64,000 nt of DNA. Source: Micromonospora olivasterospora (GTDB lineage Bacteria; Actinomycetota; Actinomycetes; Mycobacteriales; Micromonosporaceae). Location of the stretch: contig NZ_VLKE01000001.1 in assembly GCF_007830265.1 (NCBI RefSeq), positions 3,410,001 to 3,474,000 of the forward strand, given 5' to 3'. A model generated the notes under the pieces. The model was not told the origin of the DNA. It did no database searches and worked only from the letters and a program-made list of their open reading frames with translations. Below, in pieces: positions 15,373-24,514 of this stretch (within the stretch, counting starts at the first letter, position 1; each line of letters begins with the position of its first letter). Position numbers and translations under genes: made by a program.

Positions 15373-17220
15373 GTGGTTGAAGTGGCAAACACCGCAGGAT
15401 CCCGCCGGCGGCGGGTGGCCGGGATCGTGGCCGGCCTCGCTCTCGGCAGCGCGGCGGTCGTCGCGCCGAACACGGTCGCCCAGGCGGCCGCCCCGGCGGA
15501 CGGCGTGCAGGCGACGAGCGGCGTCCAGAGCGGGAACCGGACGACCTCGTCGAGCAACTACCGGGCGGGCACGTTCACCCCGCCCGCACCGGGCGCCTAC
15601 GGGCCCCGGTTCCAGGCGCCGCTTCCGTCCACCCGGATCACCGGCGGCACTCTGGCCAACGTGTCCAACTACAAGTCCGTCGTCGGCGTCGTCACCTACG
15701 ACAGCACGGGCGTCGGTTGGTGCACCGGCACGGTCATCGCCCGGAACAAGGTGCTGACCGCGGCGCACTGCACCGTCGACTTCGTCGGCACCGCGCGCGT
15801 GATCGCCGGCCGTAACCAGCTTCTCACCGAGCTTCCGGACGGGAACTGGGGCATCCCCGACAACAGCGGTGGGTACGTGCTCGAGGTCGCCTCGACCTGG
15901 ACTCACCAGGGTTACAACCTGGCCGCCCTGATCAACGGGACCGCCGACAAGATCCTCGACGATGTCGCGGTGCTCACGCTCAAGCAGAACCTCCCCGTGG
16001 AGTACACGCCGGTCACCCTGAGCGAGCAGGGCGACCAGACGTACTACGCGCCCGACACCGCCGGCGAAATCGTCGGCTACGGGGTGGACAGCGAGATCGC
16101 GAACGACCCCAACGACCCGGAGGGGGACGACGACCCCGCCGACGAGACGGTGCTCCGCCGGGCCGCGGTGACCATGAAGGCCAACGAGGTCTGCGGGCGG
16201 TACGGGCACTACGACGCCAACCGGATGATCTGCGCCGGCGGCGACATGCGGGAAGACGAGAGCGTCACCACCGACACCTGCGGCGGTGACTCCGGCGGTC
16301 CGCTGTTCGTGAACGGCAAGCAGGTCGGCATCACCGACTGGGGCTACATCCCGTGTGGCAGCTTCCCCGGCTTCTACGAGCGGATCAGCTACTACGCGAA
16401 CTCGATCAAGGCCGACCTGACCCGTCCGGCCCTGGTGAACGCGGACTGGACCGGCGACGGCCACACCGACCTGATCGCGCGCGACACCAGCGGCAGGCTC
16501 CGCCTCTTCACGGGCCGGGGCTTCAGCAACGACGGCAACGGTGGCTTCGTCTCCTCGAAGATCATCAACTCTGGCTGGGGCAGCGCCAAGCGGGTCTTCC
16601 GGGTCTACAACTGGAACGGCGACCGCAAACCGTCCATCATGGCGGTGAACACGCTCGGCGAGCTGTGGATCTACAACAACGACGGGAAGGGCGGCATCCT
16701 CAGCGGCAAGCGGATCGGCACCGGCTGGGGCAACTTCACCGCCCTGATGGTGACCAACAACTGGCTGGGCAACAACCTGCCGAGCCTGCTTGTCCGCAAG
16801 TCGAACGGCGAGCTGTGGCGCTACACGAGCAACGGTAGCGGCGGCTGGCTGAACCCGGCGGGCACCCGGATCGGCACCGGCTGGAACGGGTTCAACCTGT
16901 TCCTCACCCCGGGCGCCTGGAAGGGCGACGGGCTCGATGTCATCATCGGCCGCACCTCGACCGGCTACCTGAAGATGTACCAGTCGGACGGCAAGGGCGG
17001 CTGGACCAACCCGGCCGGCACCCAGATCGGCAGCGGCTGGGGCAGCTACAAGAACATCATCACGCCGGGCGACTGGAACGGCGACAACATGATGGACATG
17101 CTCGGCGTCAACAGCACCTACAGCATGCGGCTCTACACCACCGACGGCAAGGGCAACTGGATCGACGCCAGCGGCAAGGTGATCTCCAGCGGCTGGAGCA
17201 GCTACAACCTGGTCTTCTGA
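15373..17220 (+). CDS. Secreted trypsin-like serine protease with C-terminal beta-propeller repeats
   Basis: 615 residues from the GTG at 15373, 8 nt after GGGAAG. The N-terminus RRRR plus a hydrophobic stretch ending TVAQAAA is a signal peptide, cut near residue 40. The S1A protease domain (about 88-355) begins at RITGGTLA and has His132 (LTAAHC), Asp197 (DDVAVL) and Ser307 (GGDSGGP). From about 355 to the end are repeats of W-x-G-D-G-x-x-D-L-x-x-R / L-R-L-F / GWG-type blocks, an FG-GAP or tectonin-like propeller expected to bind sugars or surfaces. A propeptide of about 50 residues precedes the RITGG cleavage site. Confidence 0.93.
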   Translation: MVEVANTAGSRRRRVAGIVAGLALGSAAVVAPNTVAQAAAPADGVQATSGVQSGNRTTSSSNYRAGTFTPPAPGAYGPRFQAPLPSTRITGGTLANVSNYKSVVGVVTYDSTGVGWCTGTVIARNKVLTAAHCTVDFVGTARVIAGRNQLLTELPDGNWGIPDNSGGYVLEVASTWTHQGYNLAALINGTADKILDDVAVLTLKQNLPVEYTPVTLSEQGDQTYYAPDTAGEIVGYGVDSEIANDPNDPEGDDDPADETVLRRAAVTMKANEVCGRYGHYDANRMICAGGDMREDESVTTDTCGGDSGGPLFVNGKQVGITDWGYIPCGSFPGFYERISYYANSIKADLTRPALVNADWTGDGHTDLIARDTSGRLRLFTGRGFSNDGNGGFVSSKIINSGWGSAKRVFRVYNWNGDRKPSIMAVNTLGELWIYNNDGKGGILSGKRIGTGWGNFTALMVTNNWLGNNLPSLLVRKSNGELWRYTSNGSGGWLNPAGTRIGTGWNGFNLFLTPGAWKGDGLDVIIGRTSTGYLKMYQSDGKGGWTNPAGTQIGSGWGSYKNIITPGDWNGDNMMDMLGVNSTYSMRLYTTDGKGNWIDASGKVISSGWSSYNLVF

Positions 17221-17241
17221 CCGGACCGTCGCGGACGGAAA

Positions 17242-17281
17242 GGACAGGGCCCGCAACCTGCGAAGGTTGCGGGCCCTGTCC
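17242..17281. terminator. Bidirectional terminator hairpin
   Basis: A perfect 17-bp inverted repeat (17242-17258 with 17265-17281) and a 6-nt loop, between the converging protease and korB genes. No long T-run, as is usual in high-GC actinobacteria. Confidence 0.85.
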
Positions 17282-17299
17282 CGTGTCGCGGGGAACCAC

Positions 17300-18334
17300 T
17301 CAGAGGATCGTCCAGGTGTCGCCGCTGGCGAGCAGGCCCGCGAGCTGCTGCTCCGGGGTCTCGGTGCCCTTGGCCTTCGCCGCCTCGACCTGGTCCTGCA
17401 CCACGCTGTCGTACGACGGGCGGTCGACCGAGCGGAACACACCGATCGGGGTGTTGCGCAGGTCGAGCCCGGGCAGCCGGGACAGCGCGAACGCGTACGC
17501 CGGATCGTTGACCGTCGCGTCGTGTACGACGACCTCCTCCGGGGCGACCGACGCGGTCTCCCGGACCTCCAGCCCGAAACCGCCCGGCGGGTGGACGACG
17601 CAGAACTGCCCGTCCTTGCCGAACGTGATCGGCTGCCCGTGCTCCAGCCGGATCAGGAAGTCGTCCCGGGTGGCCGGTTCCTTCAGCGGGTCGAACGCCC
17701 CGTCGTTGAAGATGTTGCAGTTCTGGTAGATCTCCACGAACGCTGAGCCCTGGTGCTCCGCCGCCGCCCGCAGCACCGACTGCAGGTGCTTGCGGTCGGA
17801 GTCGATGGTCCGGGCGACGAAGGTCGCCTCGGCGCCCAGAGCGAGCGAGAGCGGGTTGAACGGCGCGTCCGCCGAGCCGACCGGGGTCGACTTGGTGATC
17901 TTGCCGACCTCGGAGGTGGGCGAGTACTGCCCCTTGGTCAGGCCGTAGATCCGGTTGTTGAACAGCAGGATCTTGAGGTTGACGTTGCGGCGCAGCGCGT
18001 GGATCAGGTGGTTGCCGCCGATCGACAGCGCGTCGCCGTCGCCGGTGACCACCCAGACCGACAGGTCCGGCCGGGTGACGGACAGGCCGGTGGCGATCGC
18101 CGGGGCACGCCCGTGGATCGAGTGCATCCCGTAGGTGTTCATGTAGTACGGGAAGCGCGACGAGCAGCCGATGCCGGAGACGAAGACGATCCGCTCGCGC
18201 GGGATGTTCAGCTCCGGCATGAAGCCCTGGACCGCGGCGAGGACCGCGTAGTCACCGCAGCCGGGGCACCAGCGCACCTCCTGGTCGGACTTGAAGTCCT
18301 TGGCGGTGAGCTTGAGGGCGACGGGCTCAGACAT
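17300..18334 (-). CDS. korB: 2-oxoacid:ferredoxin oxidoreductase, beta subunit
   Basis: 344 residues. It binds thiamine pyrophosphate and one Fe-S cluster and, with KorA, oxidises 2-oxoglutarate to succinyl-CoA while reducing ferredoxin. Cluster cysteines are in WCPGCGD (Cys23, Cys26) and GIGCSSR (Cys57); the TPP motif runs from GDGD (98-101) to LLFNN (123-127). The start overlaps the end of korA by 8 bp, so the subunits are co-translated. In actinobacteria this enzyme complements or replaces the 2-oxoglutarate dehydrogenase. Confidence 0.95.
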   Translation of the reverse strand: MSEPVALKLTAKDFKSDQEVRWCPGCGDYAVLAAVQGFMPELNIPRERIVFVSGIGCSSRFPYYMNTYGMHSIHGRAPAIATGLSVTRPDLSVWVVTGDGDALSIGGNHLIHALRRNVNLKILLFNNRIYGLTKGQYSPTSEVGKITKSTPVGSADAPFNPLSLALGAEATFVARTIDSDRKHLQSVLRAAAEHQGSAFVEIYQNCNIFNDGAFDPLKEPATRDDFLIRLEHGQPITFGKDGQFCVVHPPGGFGLEVRETASVAPEEVVVHDATVNDPAYAFALSRLPGLDLRNTPIGVFRSVDRPSYDSVVQDQVEAAKAKGTETPEQQLAGLLASGDTWTIL

Positions 18335-20174
18335 TCTTCAGGACCTCTTCCAGCATCGTCTCCAGCTCGGCGGCGGTGAACGGCAGGCCACGGACCTGGT
18401 TGTAGCCGATCGCGTCGACGAGGTACTTGGACCGGATCACCTGGGCGAGCTGACCGAGGTTCATCTCGGGGATGACCACCCGGTCGTAGGCGTGCAGCAC
18501 CTGGCCGAGGTTGGCGGGCATCGGGGCCAGGTGCCGCAGGTGCGCCTGGGCGACGGAGAGGCCCCGCTGACGCAGGCCCCGGCACGCCGCGCCGATCGGC
18601 CCGTACGTCGAGCCCCAGCCGAGCACCAGCACGCGGGCGTCGCCGTCCGGGTCGTCGACCTCGACGTCCGGCACGGGGATGGTCTCGATCCGGGCGGCCC
18701 GGGTACGCACCATGAAGTCGTGGTTCGCCGGGTCGTACGAGATGTCGCCGGTCTTGTCGGCCTTCTCCAGCCCGCCGATCCGGTGCTCCAGGCCGGGGGT
18801 GCCCGGGACGGCCCACGGCCGGGCGAGGGTCTCCGGGTCCCGCAGGTACGGCAGGAACGTGGTGCCGTCCTCGCCGTTGGGCGCGGTGGCGAAGTCGACC
18901 CGCAGGTCGGGCAGGGACTCCACGTCCGGCAGCAGCCACGGCTCCGAGCCGTTGGCGACGTAGTTGTCGGACAGCAGGATCACCGGGGTGCGGTAGGTCA
19001 GTGCGATCCGGGCCGCCTCGATGGCCGCGTGGAAGCAGTCCGCGGGCGACTTCGGCGCGATGACCGCGACCGGGGCCTCGCCGTGCCGGCCGTACAGGGC
19101 CATGTTGAGGTCGGCCTGCTCGGTCTTGGTCGGCATACCGGTGGACGGCCCGGCGCGCTGCACGTCCACGATGACCAGCGGCAGCTCCAGCGCCACAGCC
19201 AGCGAGATCGTCTCGCTCTTGAGCGCGACGCCCGGCCCGCTGGTCGTGGTGACGCCGAGCGACCCGCCGTACGAGGCACCGAGCGCCGCCCCGACGGCCG
19301 CGATCTCGTCCTCGGCCTGCATGGTGACCACGCCGAACCGCTTGTGCTTGCTCAGTTCGTGCAGGATGTCCGACGCCGGGGTGATCGGGTACGCGCCGAG
19401 GAAGACCGGCAGCCCGGAACGGACGCCGGCGGCAACCAGGCCCAGGGAGAGCGCCTGGTTGCCGGTGATGTTGCGGTAGGTGCCCGACACCATCTTCGCC
19501 GGCTTGACCTCGTACCGGACCGAGAAGTCCTCGGTCGTCTCGCCGAAGTTCCAGCCCGCCCGGAAGGCGGCCACGTTCGCCGCGACCAGCTCGGGACGGG
19601 CGGCGAACTTGCGCCCGAGGAAGCGCAGCGTCGACTCGTACGGCCGGGAGTACATCCAGGAGAGCAGGCCGAGGGCGAACATGTTCTTGGCCCGCTCGGC
19701 GTCCTTCTTGGACACGGCGTGCTCGGCCAGGGCCCCGATGGTCATCGAGGTGAGGGCGACCGGGTGCACCACGTACCCGGCGAGGGAGTCGTCGTCCAGC
19801 GGGCTGGTCTGGTATCCGACCTTGGCCAGGTTGCGCTTGGTGAACTCGTCGGTGTTGACGATGATGTCGGCGCCGCGCGGCAGGTCGGCCAGGTTGGCCT
19901 TGAGCGCGGCCGGGTTCATCGCCACCAGCACGTTCGGCGCGTCGCCCGGGGTGAGGATGTCGTAGTCGGCGAAGTGCACCTGGAAGCTAGACACGCCCGG
20001 CAGCGTGCCTGCGGGTGCCCGGATCTCGGCGGGGAAGTTGGGCAGCGTGGAGATGTCGTTGCCCAGCTGCGCGGTCTCCGAGGTGAACCGGTCGCCGGTC
20101 AGCTGCATGCCGTCGCCGGAGTCGCCGGCGAACCGGATGACCACGCGGTCGAGTTGACGGATCTGCTTGGTCAC
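18327..20174 (-). CDS. korA: 2-oxoacid:ferredoxin oxidoreductase, fused gamma-alpha subunit
   Basis: 615 residues. The N-terminal gamma domain (about 1-190) begins VVIRFAGDSGDGMQLTG. The alpha domain follows with NITGNQALSLGLVAAG, YPITPASDIL, the EDEIAAVGAALGASYGG loop and TSGPGVALKSE, ending with the C-terminal transketolase-like region. The gamma-alpha fusion is the normal form of actinobacterial KorA. Together with KorB it links the TCA cycle to ferredoxin. No ferredoxin gene is adjacent. Confidence 0.95.
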   Translation of the reverse strand: MTKQIRQLDRVVIRFAGDSGDGMQLTGDRFTSETAQLGNDISTLPNFPAEIRAPAGTLPGVSSFQVHFADYDILTPGDAPNVLVAMNPAALKANLADLPRGADIIVNTDEFTKRNLAKVGYQTSPLDDDSLAGYVVHPVALTSMTIGALAEHAVSKKDAERAKNMFALGLLSWMYSRPYESTLRFLGRKFAARPELVAANVAAFRAGWNFGETTEDFSVRYEVKPAKMVSGTYRNITGNQALSLGLVAAGVRSGLPVFLGAYPITPASDILHELSKHKRFGVVTMQAEDEIAAVGAALGASYGGSLGVTTTSGPGVALKSETISLAVALELPLVIVDVQRAGPSTGMPTKTEQADLNMALYGRHGEAPVAVIAPKSPADCFHAAIEAARIALTYRTPVILLSDNYVANGSEPWLLPDVESLPDLRVDFATAPNGEDGTTFLPYLRDPETLARPWAVPGTPGLEHRIGGLEKADKTGDISYDPANHDFMVRTRAARIETIPVPDVEVDDPDGDARVLVLGWGSTYGPIGAACRGLRQRGLSVAQAHLRHLAPMPANLGQVLHAYDRVVIPEMNLGQLAQVIRSKYLVDAIGYNQVRGLPFTAAELETMLEEVLKNV

Positions 20175-20617
20175 GCCTGCACCTCGCTTCGCTCAGCGCG
20201 GTCGCGCGGGCGGGTGAACATGATGGTGACCTCGCCTTGCCCGGCCACGTGACCTCCTTGACGCACCGCTGCACCGCACCGCCCGTGGCTGGTCCGGTCC
20301 GCTGTAGTTCTCTCTCCCAAGAGCCTACGTCGCACGGCGGTCCCATCCTGTCCGGAGGTCCGCCCAGTGGACCGGATTCCGGCCCTATATGTCCGCGATC
20401 GTGCCACTACGCCCAGGCCGTCGTAACCAGAATCACCGGGTCTCGATCGCGCCGCGGGCCGCCTCGTCCAGCCGGCGGCCCCGGTTCGGGCCGCTCGGAA
20501 TCGCCGGGTCTCGATCTGGCCTCGACTTGGCCTCGACCCGGACGCCGAGCCGCTCCGCCCCGGCCGGGTCCCCGGGCACCGGCGCGGGCCCCGGGACGGC
20601 AGCGGTGGGTCGGCGCG
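20175..20617. other. Intergenic stretch upstream of korA
   Basis: About 440 bp with no gene I can support. It should hold the korAB promoter. A direct repeat of 18 bp with one mismatch, AATCACCGGGTCTCGATC type, occurs at 20431-20448 and 20499-20516. Nothing else is recognisable. Confidence 0.45.
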
Positions 20618-22085
20618 TCAGTCCGCGGGGGTCGGCGCCGGTGCGGGATCGCCCGGGGCGGCCAGCCGGCGGCGCAGCGAGACGACGGCCAGCCCGAGTG
20701 TCAGCGCCACCAGCAGCCCGGAGACCGCGATCAGGGCGAGGGCGGCGTGCCGCACGGAACCGCCCGCGCCGAAGAAGCCCGGATCGGCGGCGGCGATCAT
20801 CCCCGGCGAGCCGACCGGCGCGGGCGTGGCAACGGCCACCGTCTCCGTCGCGGCGGCGGTGATCCGGAAGCTCATCTGCACCTGCCGGGTCCGGCCGCTG
20901 CCGGGGTCGAGCCGGCCGACCACCGCGCCGGCCAGCGGCGCGTCCCGCTGGGCCTGGGCGGTCGCCGCCAGCGGGAGCCGCAGGACGGCGGTGTCGCCGG
21001 AGGGCACGGTGCCGACGTCGCACCGGGTACGGGTCGCGCTGACCGCGGCGCAGCCCGCGGGCGGGACGGGAACGCTGACGCCGGTGGGCAGGACCACCTC
21101 GACCCGGCCGGCGGCGTCGACCCGGCCGGTGTTGCCGAGCCGGACGTCCAGTTCGCTGGCGTTCGCGCCGATGTCGAAGGCGACCTCCCCCGCCCGCAAC
21201 GCGATGCCCGGCACCGGCGGCCCGGGCGGGAAGAGCACCGCGAAGCCCTGCTTGTCCCCGGCCGATCCGCGCACCCCGGGGGCGGTCGCGCTGACCCGGA
21301 CCGTGCCGCTCAGCGGCATCCGGCGCCAGGCGGCGGCGTCGACGCGTACCCGGAGCAGGGCGCTGAACCGGGCGCCCGGCGCGGTCCTCCACTCGCCGCA
21401 GCGGTGGTCGCCGCCGCCCGTCGGGGAACAGCCGGCGGTGCCGGCGTCCGTGAGGCCGGGTGGCAGCGTGTACGTCAGGCGCATCCGCTGCGCCACGTCG
21501 CCCGTGTTGGCGACGGTGACGCGCAGGGTGGTCGTCGTGCGCCTGGCCTTCCAGTACGCCTCGCCCAGCCGCACGTCCCCCGTCGTGACCCGGACGCCGA
21601 GCCGGGGCGAGGCCGGCGGGTTCGCGCCGGGCGCCGAGGTGCGGGCGGGTGTGGAGGGGGCCGGCGGCGGCGCGGCGGTGGTGGTCGGCGCGGTGGGGGA
21701 CGGCGTCGGGGGGACGGGCTCGGTAGGCGTGGGCGCCGGGGCGGTCGTCTCCGGAGGTGGCGGCACGGTCGACGGCGGGTCGGTGGGCGCCGGGTCGGTC
21801 GTGGGGGGCTCGCCCGGCGTGCCGCCGCCCGGCTCTTCGGCCGGATCGGTCGCCGCCACCGCCACGGCGGTCGCCGCCACCGCCACGGCGGTCGCCGCCA
21901 CCGCCACGGCGGTCGCCGCCACCGCCACGGCGGTCGCCGCCACCGCCACGGCGGTCGCCCGCCGACGGGACGGCCGCCGGGCCGCCCGGGACCGCGACCG
22001 TGGCCAGCGCGCCGATCGCGAGGGACGCCGTGAGCAGCGACGCGACACGTCGGTCGGCCGGCCGCCGAACGGGCCGTACGTCCAC
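20618..22085 (-). pseudogene. Secreted, membrane-anchored surface protein interrupted by a one-base frameshift
   Basis: The N-terminal frame, from the ATG at 22085, encodes a clear signal peptide (RRVASLLTASLAIGALATVA) and enters a 21-bp tandem repeat. The rest of the protein is in another frame: a Pro/Thr-rich stalk, two or more DUF11-like beta domains (LRVTVANTGDVAQRMRLTYT; DVRLGNTGRVDAAGRVEVVL) and a C-terminal membrane helix (ALALIAVSGLLVALTLGLAV) with RRR and a short tail. At 21958-21960 the plus strand has CCC where the repeat units have CC; removing one base joins the frames. No LPXTG motif is seen. Either a broken gene, a variable gene or a sequence error. Confidence 0.75.
21847..21959. 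repeat. 21-bp tandem repeat, about 5.4 copies
   Basis: Unit CGGTCGCCGCCACCGCCACGG on the plus strand, five exact copies from 21847 to 21951 plus 8 bp. The array is open in all three minus-strand frames and encodes seven-residue repeats (AVAVAAT in the frame of the mature protein). Copy-number change would keep the frame. Confidence 0.95.
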
Positions 22086-22223
22086 GCGGGCCAGATGTCC
22101 TCCGTGACCAGGAGTGCGTTGATATTCGCCGCCAGGTGTTGCGTCGCGCCGGCTTCGCTCGCTGAAACAACGCCGGGACGTGGTCGCTGCGAGACCGGGT
22201 GTGCGGCCGGTAGGCTGCCCACC

Positions 22224-22601
22224 GTGACCGGTTACCTGGGCTCGTACGCGACGCTCGGGCTGTTGCTGCTTGCCGGTGCGCTCTTCTTCGTTGCAGCGTT
22301 TTCGGTCAATCGGGTGTTACAACCTGCCCGACCGGCTGATCCCCCTGGCAAGCGGGCCAGCTACGAGTGCGGTCTCGACCCGGTGGGCGGCGACTGGGCG
22401 CAGATGCAGATTCGCTACTACGTGTACGCGTATTTGTACGTACTGTTCGCGGTCGAGGCGGTGTTCCTCTTCCCCTGGGCGGTCGTCTTCGACCGGCCCG
22501 GGTTCGGGCTGGTGACGGTCGCCGAGATGGGCGTCTTCGTCGCGGTGCTGGCGCTCGGCATCCTCTACGCCTGGCGGAAGAACATCCTCCGCTGGGCCTG
22601 A
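22224..22601 (+). CDS. nuoA: NADH-quinone oxidoreductase subunit A
   Basis: 125 residues from the GTG at 22224. NuoA is a three-helix membrane subunit of respiratory complex I. The family signature is KRASYECGLDPVGGDWAQMQIRYY, split in the second loop with its conserved Cys-Gly, and helices lie at about 8-28, 64-86 and 95-115. In actinobacteria nuoA normally heads a nuoA-N operon; here the next gene is convergent folP2, so it stands alone. It may be an extra copy or part of a rearranged complex I set. Confidence 0.9.
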   Translation: MTGYLGSYATLGLLLLAGALFFVAAFSVNRVLQPARPADPPGKRASYECGLDPVGGDWAQMQIRYYVYAYLYVLFAVEAVFLFPWAVVFDRPGFGLVTVAEMGVFVAVLALGILYAWRKNILRWA

Positions 22602-22654
22602 CCCGCTTCCCGCCCTGAGTCGCGGGCCGCGCCGGGCCAGGTCGCGCGGCGGCG

Positions 22655-23539
22655 TCAGGCCAGGCCGCGGCGGGTGCGGGCCGGCGGGCGGTCGCCCCGG
22701 ATCGACGCCACCATGTCCAGCACGCGGCGGGTCGGCAGCACCTGGTGGGCGCGGAAGACCCGGGCGCCCAGCCACGCCGACACCGCCGTCGCCGCGAGGG
22801 TGCCCTCCAGCCGCTCCACGACCGGTAGGTCCAGCGTCTCGCCGACGAAATCCTTGTTCGACAGCGCGACGAGCAGGGGCCACCCCGTGCCGGTGAGCTC
22901 GTCGAGGCGGCGGGTGATCTCCAGCGAGTGCCGGGTGTTCTTGCCGAAGTCGTGCGCCGGGTCGATCAGGATGCCGTCCCGGCGTACCCCCAGGGCGACC
23001 GCGCGCTCGGCGAGGCCGGTCACCGTCGCGACGACGTCGGCCACCACGTCGTCGAAGGCCGCGCGGTGCGGGCGGGTGCGCGGCGCCAGCCCGCCGGCGT
23101 GCGAACAGACCAGCCCGGCGCCGGTCTCGGCGGCGACCCGGGCCAGCGCGGGGTCCGCGCCGGACCAGGTGTCGTTGAGCAGGTCGGCGCCGGCGGCGAC
23201 CGCCTCCACCGCCACCTCGGCCCGCCAGGTGTCGATCGAGAGCACCACGTCCGGGAACGCGGCCCGGACCGCGGCGATGGTGTCGACGGTGCGGCGGATC
23301 TCCTCCGCCACGTCCACTTCGTCGCCGGGCCCGGCCTTGACGCCGCCGATGTCGATGATCTCCGCACCCTCGGCCACGGCCCGCTCCACCGCCCGGAGCG
23401 CGCTGTCCGCGGCGAAGGTGGCGCCCCGGTCGAAGAAGGAGTCGGGGGTGCGGTTGACGATGGCCATCACCACCAGCTCGCCGGGCGCGAACGTCCGATC
23501 TCCGAGCCGAAGCACCCCCGCCATGCCCGTCCCCGCCAT
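22655..23539 (-). CDS. folP2: Dihydropteroate synthase-family protein, FolP2 type
   Basis: 294 residues from the ATG at 23539, preceded by GGAGG; an ATG at 23524 is possible. The TIM barrel shows VMAIVNRTPDSFFDRGATF (the pterin-site loop), GAEIIDIGGVKAGPG, VLSIDTW, LLNDTWSGAD and ILIDPAHDFGKNT. The sequence resembles the FolP2 paralogue of mycobacteria more than true FolP1. FolP2 is reported to lack dihydropteroate synthase activity there, so folate synthesis should not be assumed. It lies next to the DivIVA-domain gene and tag, as I recall for Mycobacterium. Confidence 0.87.
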   Translation of the reverse strand: MAGTGMAGVLRLGDRTFAPGELVVMAIVNRTPDSFFDRGATFAADSALRAVERAVAEGAEIIDIGGVKAGPGDEVDVAEEIRRTVDTIAAVRAAFPDVVLSIDTWRAEVAVEAVAAGADLLNDTWSGADPALARVAAETGAGLVCSHAGGLAPRTRPHRAAFDDVVADVVATVTGLAERAVALGVRRDGILIDPAHDFGKNTRHSLEITRRLDELTGTGWPLLVALSNKDFVGETLDLPVVERLEGTLAATAVSAWLGARVFRAHQVLPTRRVLDMVASIRGDRPPARTRRGLA

Positions 23540-23713
23540 GCCCGCCTCCGCATCTCCGCCGCCGTCGGCCGGGCGAAGCCCGGCCGCCCCCGACGCTAAC
23601 CGGTCGGTACCGAACCGGGCCGCCCGGCACGTCCCGCACGGGCGCACACAGATCCGCGGGCGTACCGCCCGGCGGGTTCGCTCGCGGCCCGTCCGCGTGC
23701 CACGATCTCTTGC

Positions 23714-24514
23714 ATGGGTCAGGTGCTGCTCCTGCTGGTCGTCGCACTCACGGTCGCGGCGGTGGTGTTCGGGGTGACGGTGCTGGTCACCGGCCGCGAT
23801 CCCGGCCTCGCGCCGGCCGAGCCAGACGGCCGGGCCGTGCCCCTGCCCAGCAACCGCCCGCTGCGCGAGTCGGACATCGGTGACGTCCGTTTCGACACGG
23901 CGCTGCGCGGGTACCGGATGGCCCAGGTCGACCAGGCGCTGCGCCGGGCGGCCTACGACATCGGGTACAAGTCGGAGCTGATCGGCGTGCTGGAGGCAGA
24001 GGTCGCCGCGTTGCGCGAGGGGCGGATCGCGGACGCCGACACGCTGCGCCGCACCCGCGAGCAGGCGTCCGCTGCCGTCGCCGAGTCGGCCGTCGCCGAG
24101 GCCGTCGTCGCCGAGCGGGCCGTCGCCGAGCGGGCCGTCGCCGAGCCGGCCGTCGCCGAGCGGGCCGTCGTCGCGGAATCCGCTGCCGCGGCCGCGCCCG
24201 GCTCGGCGGGGGGCGACCGGCGGGACGACGTCGCCGGACCGGCCGGAGCGGTGGCCGGGCCCGCCGGGCTGACCGGGCCCGCCGGGTCCACCGAGTCCGC
24301 CGGGCTGGCCGGGCCTGCCGGGCTGGCCGAGTCCGCCGGGCTGGCCGAGTCCGCCGACTCTGCCGGGCCCGCCGGGTCCACCGAGTCTGCCGGGCCAGCC
24401 CCGGCACCGGCCGAGCCGGACGCGCCGGAGAGCCCCGCCGCCGGGTCGGGCGGCGGCGAGCCGGCCGACGCGGCGGGCGGGCGCGGGGCGGCGGTCCGGT
24501 CGGAGCCCGCGTGA
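23714..24514 (+). CDS. DivIVA-domain membrane protein with repetitive C-terminus
   Basis: 266 residues. One N-terminal membrane helix (about 3-27) is followed by a short DivIVA motif DVRFDTALRGYRMAQVDQAL and a coiled coil to about residue 115. From about 118 come AVAER/AVAEP five-residue repeats and then Gly-Pro-Ala-Gly blocks (GPAGLTGPAGSTESAG) that look like low-complexity expansion. In mycobacteria the equivalent gene (as I recall Rv1209) is much shorter and lies between gpgS and tagA. Role unknown; the DivIVA motif suggests a link to cell poles or wall growth. Its stop overlaps the next start by 4 bp. Confidence 0.8.
   Translation: MGQVLLLLVVALTVAAVVFGVTVLVTGRDPGLAPAEPDGRAVPLPSNRPLRESDIGDVRFDTALRGYRMAQVDQALRRAAYDIGYKSELIGVLEAEVAALREGRIADADTLRRTREQASAAVAESAVAEAVVAERAVAERAVAEPAVAERAVVAESAAAAAPGSAGGDRRDDVAGPAGAVAGPAGLTGPAGSTESAGLAGPAGLAESAGLAESADSAGPAGSTESAGPAPAPAEPDAPESPAAGSGGGEPADAAGGRGAAVRSEPA

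Noticed and set aside
15370..17442. A 690-codon open frame opposite the secreted protease
   Set aside because: Product is Val/Arg/Asp-rich with no family motif; it is the antisense shadow of a gene with a full catalytic triad.
18291..20252. A 653-codon open frame opposite korA
   Set aside because: No domain signature and it mirrors korA codon periodicity exactly.
20618..20760. LPXTG sorting signal at the end of the surface protein
   Set aside because: The C-terminus has a membrane helix and RRR but no LPXTG-like motif before it.
21847..21959. Regular repeats, possible CRISPR array
   Set aside because: Contiguous 21-bp tandem repeats without spacers, inside a coding region, and no cas genes.
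22655..23539. Calling this gene the functional dihydropteroate synthase folP1
   Set aside because: Sequence flavour and neighbours fit FolP2, which in mycobacteria is reported not to make dihydropteroate.
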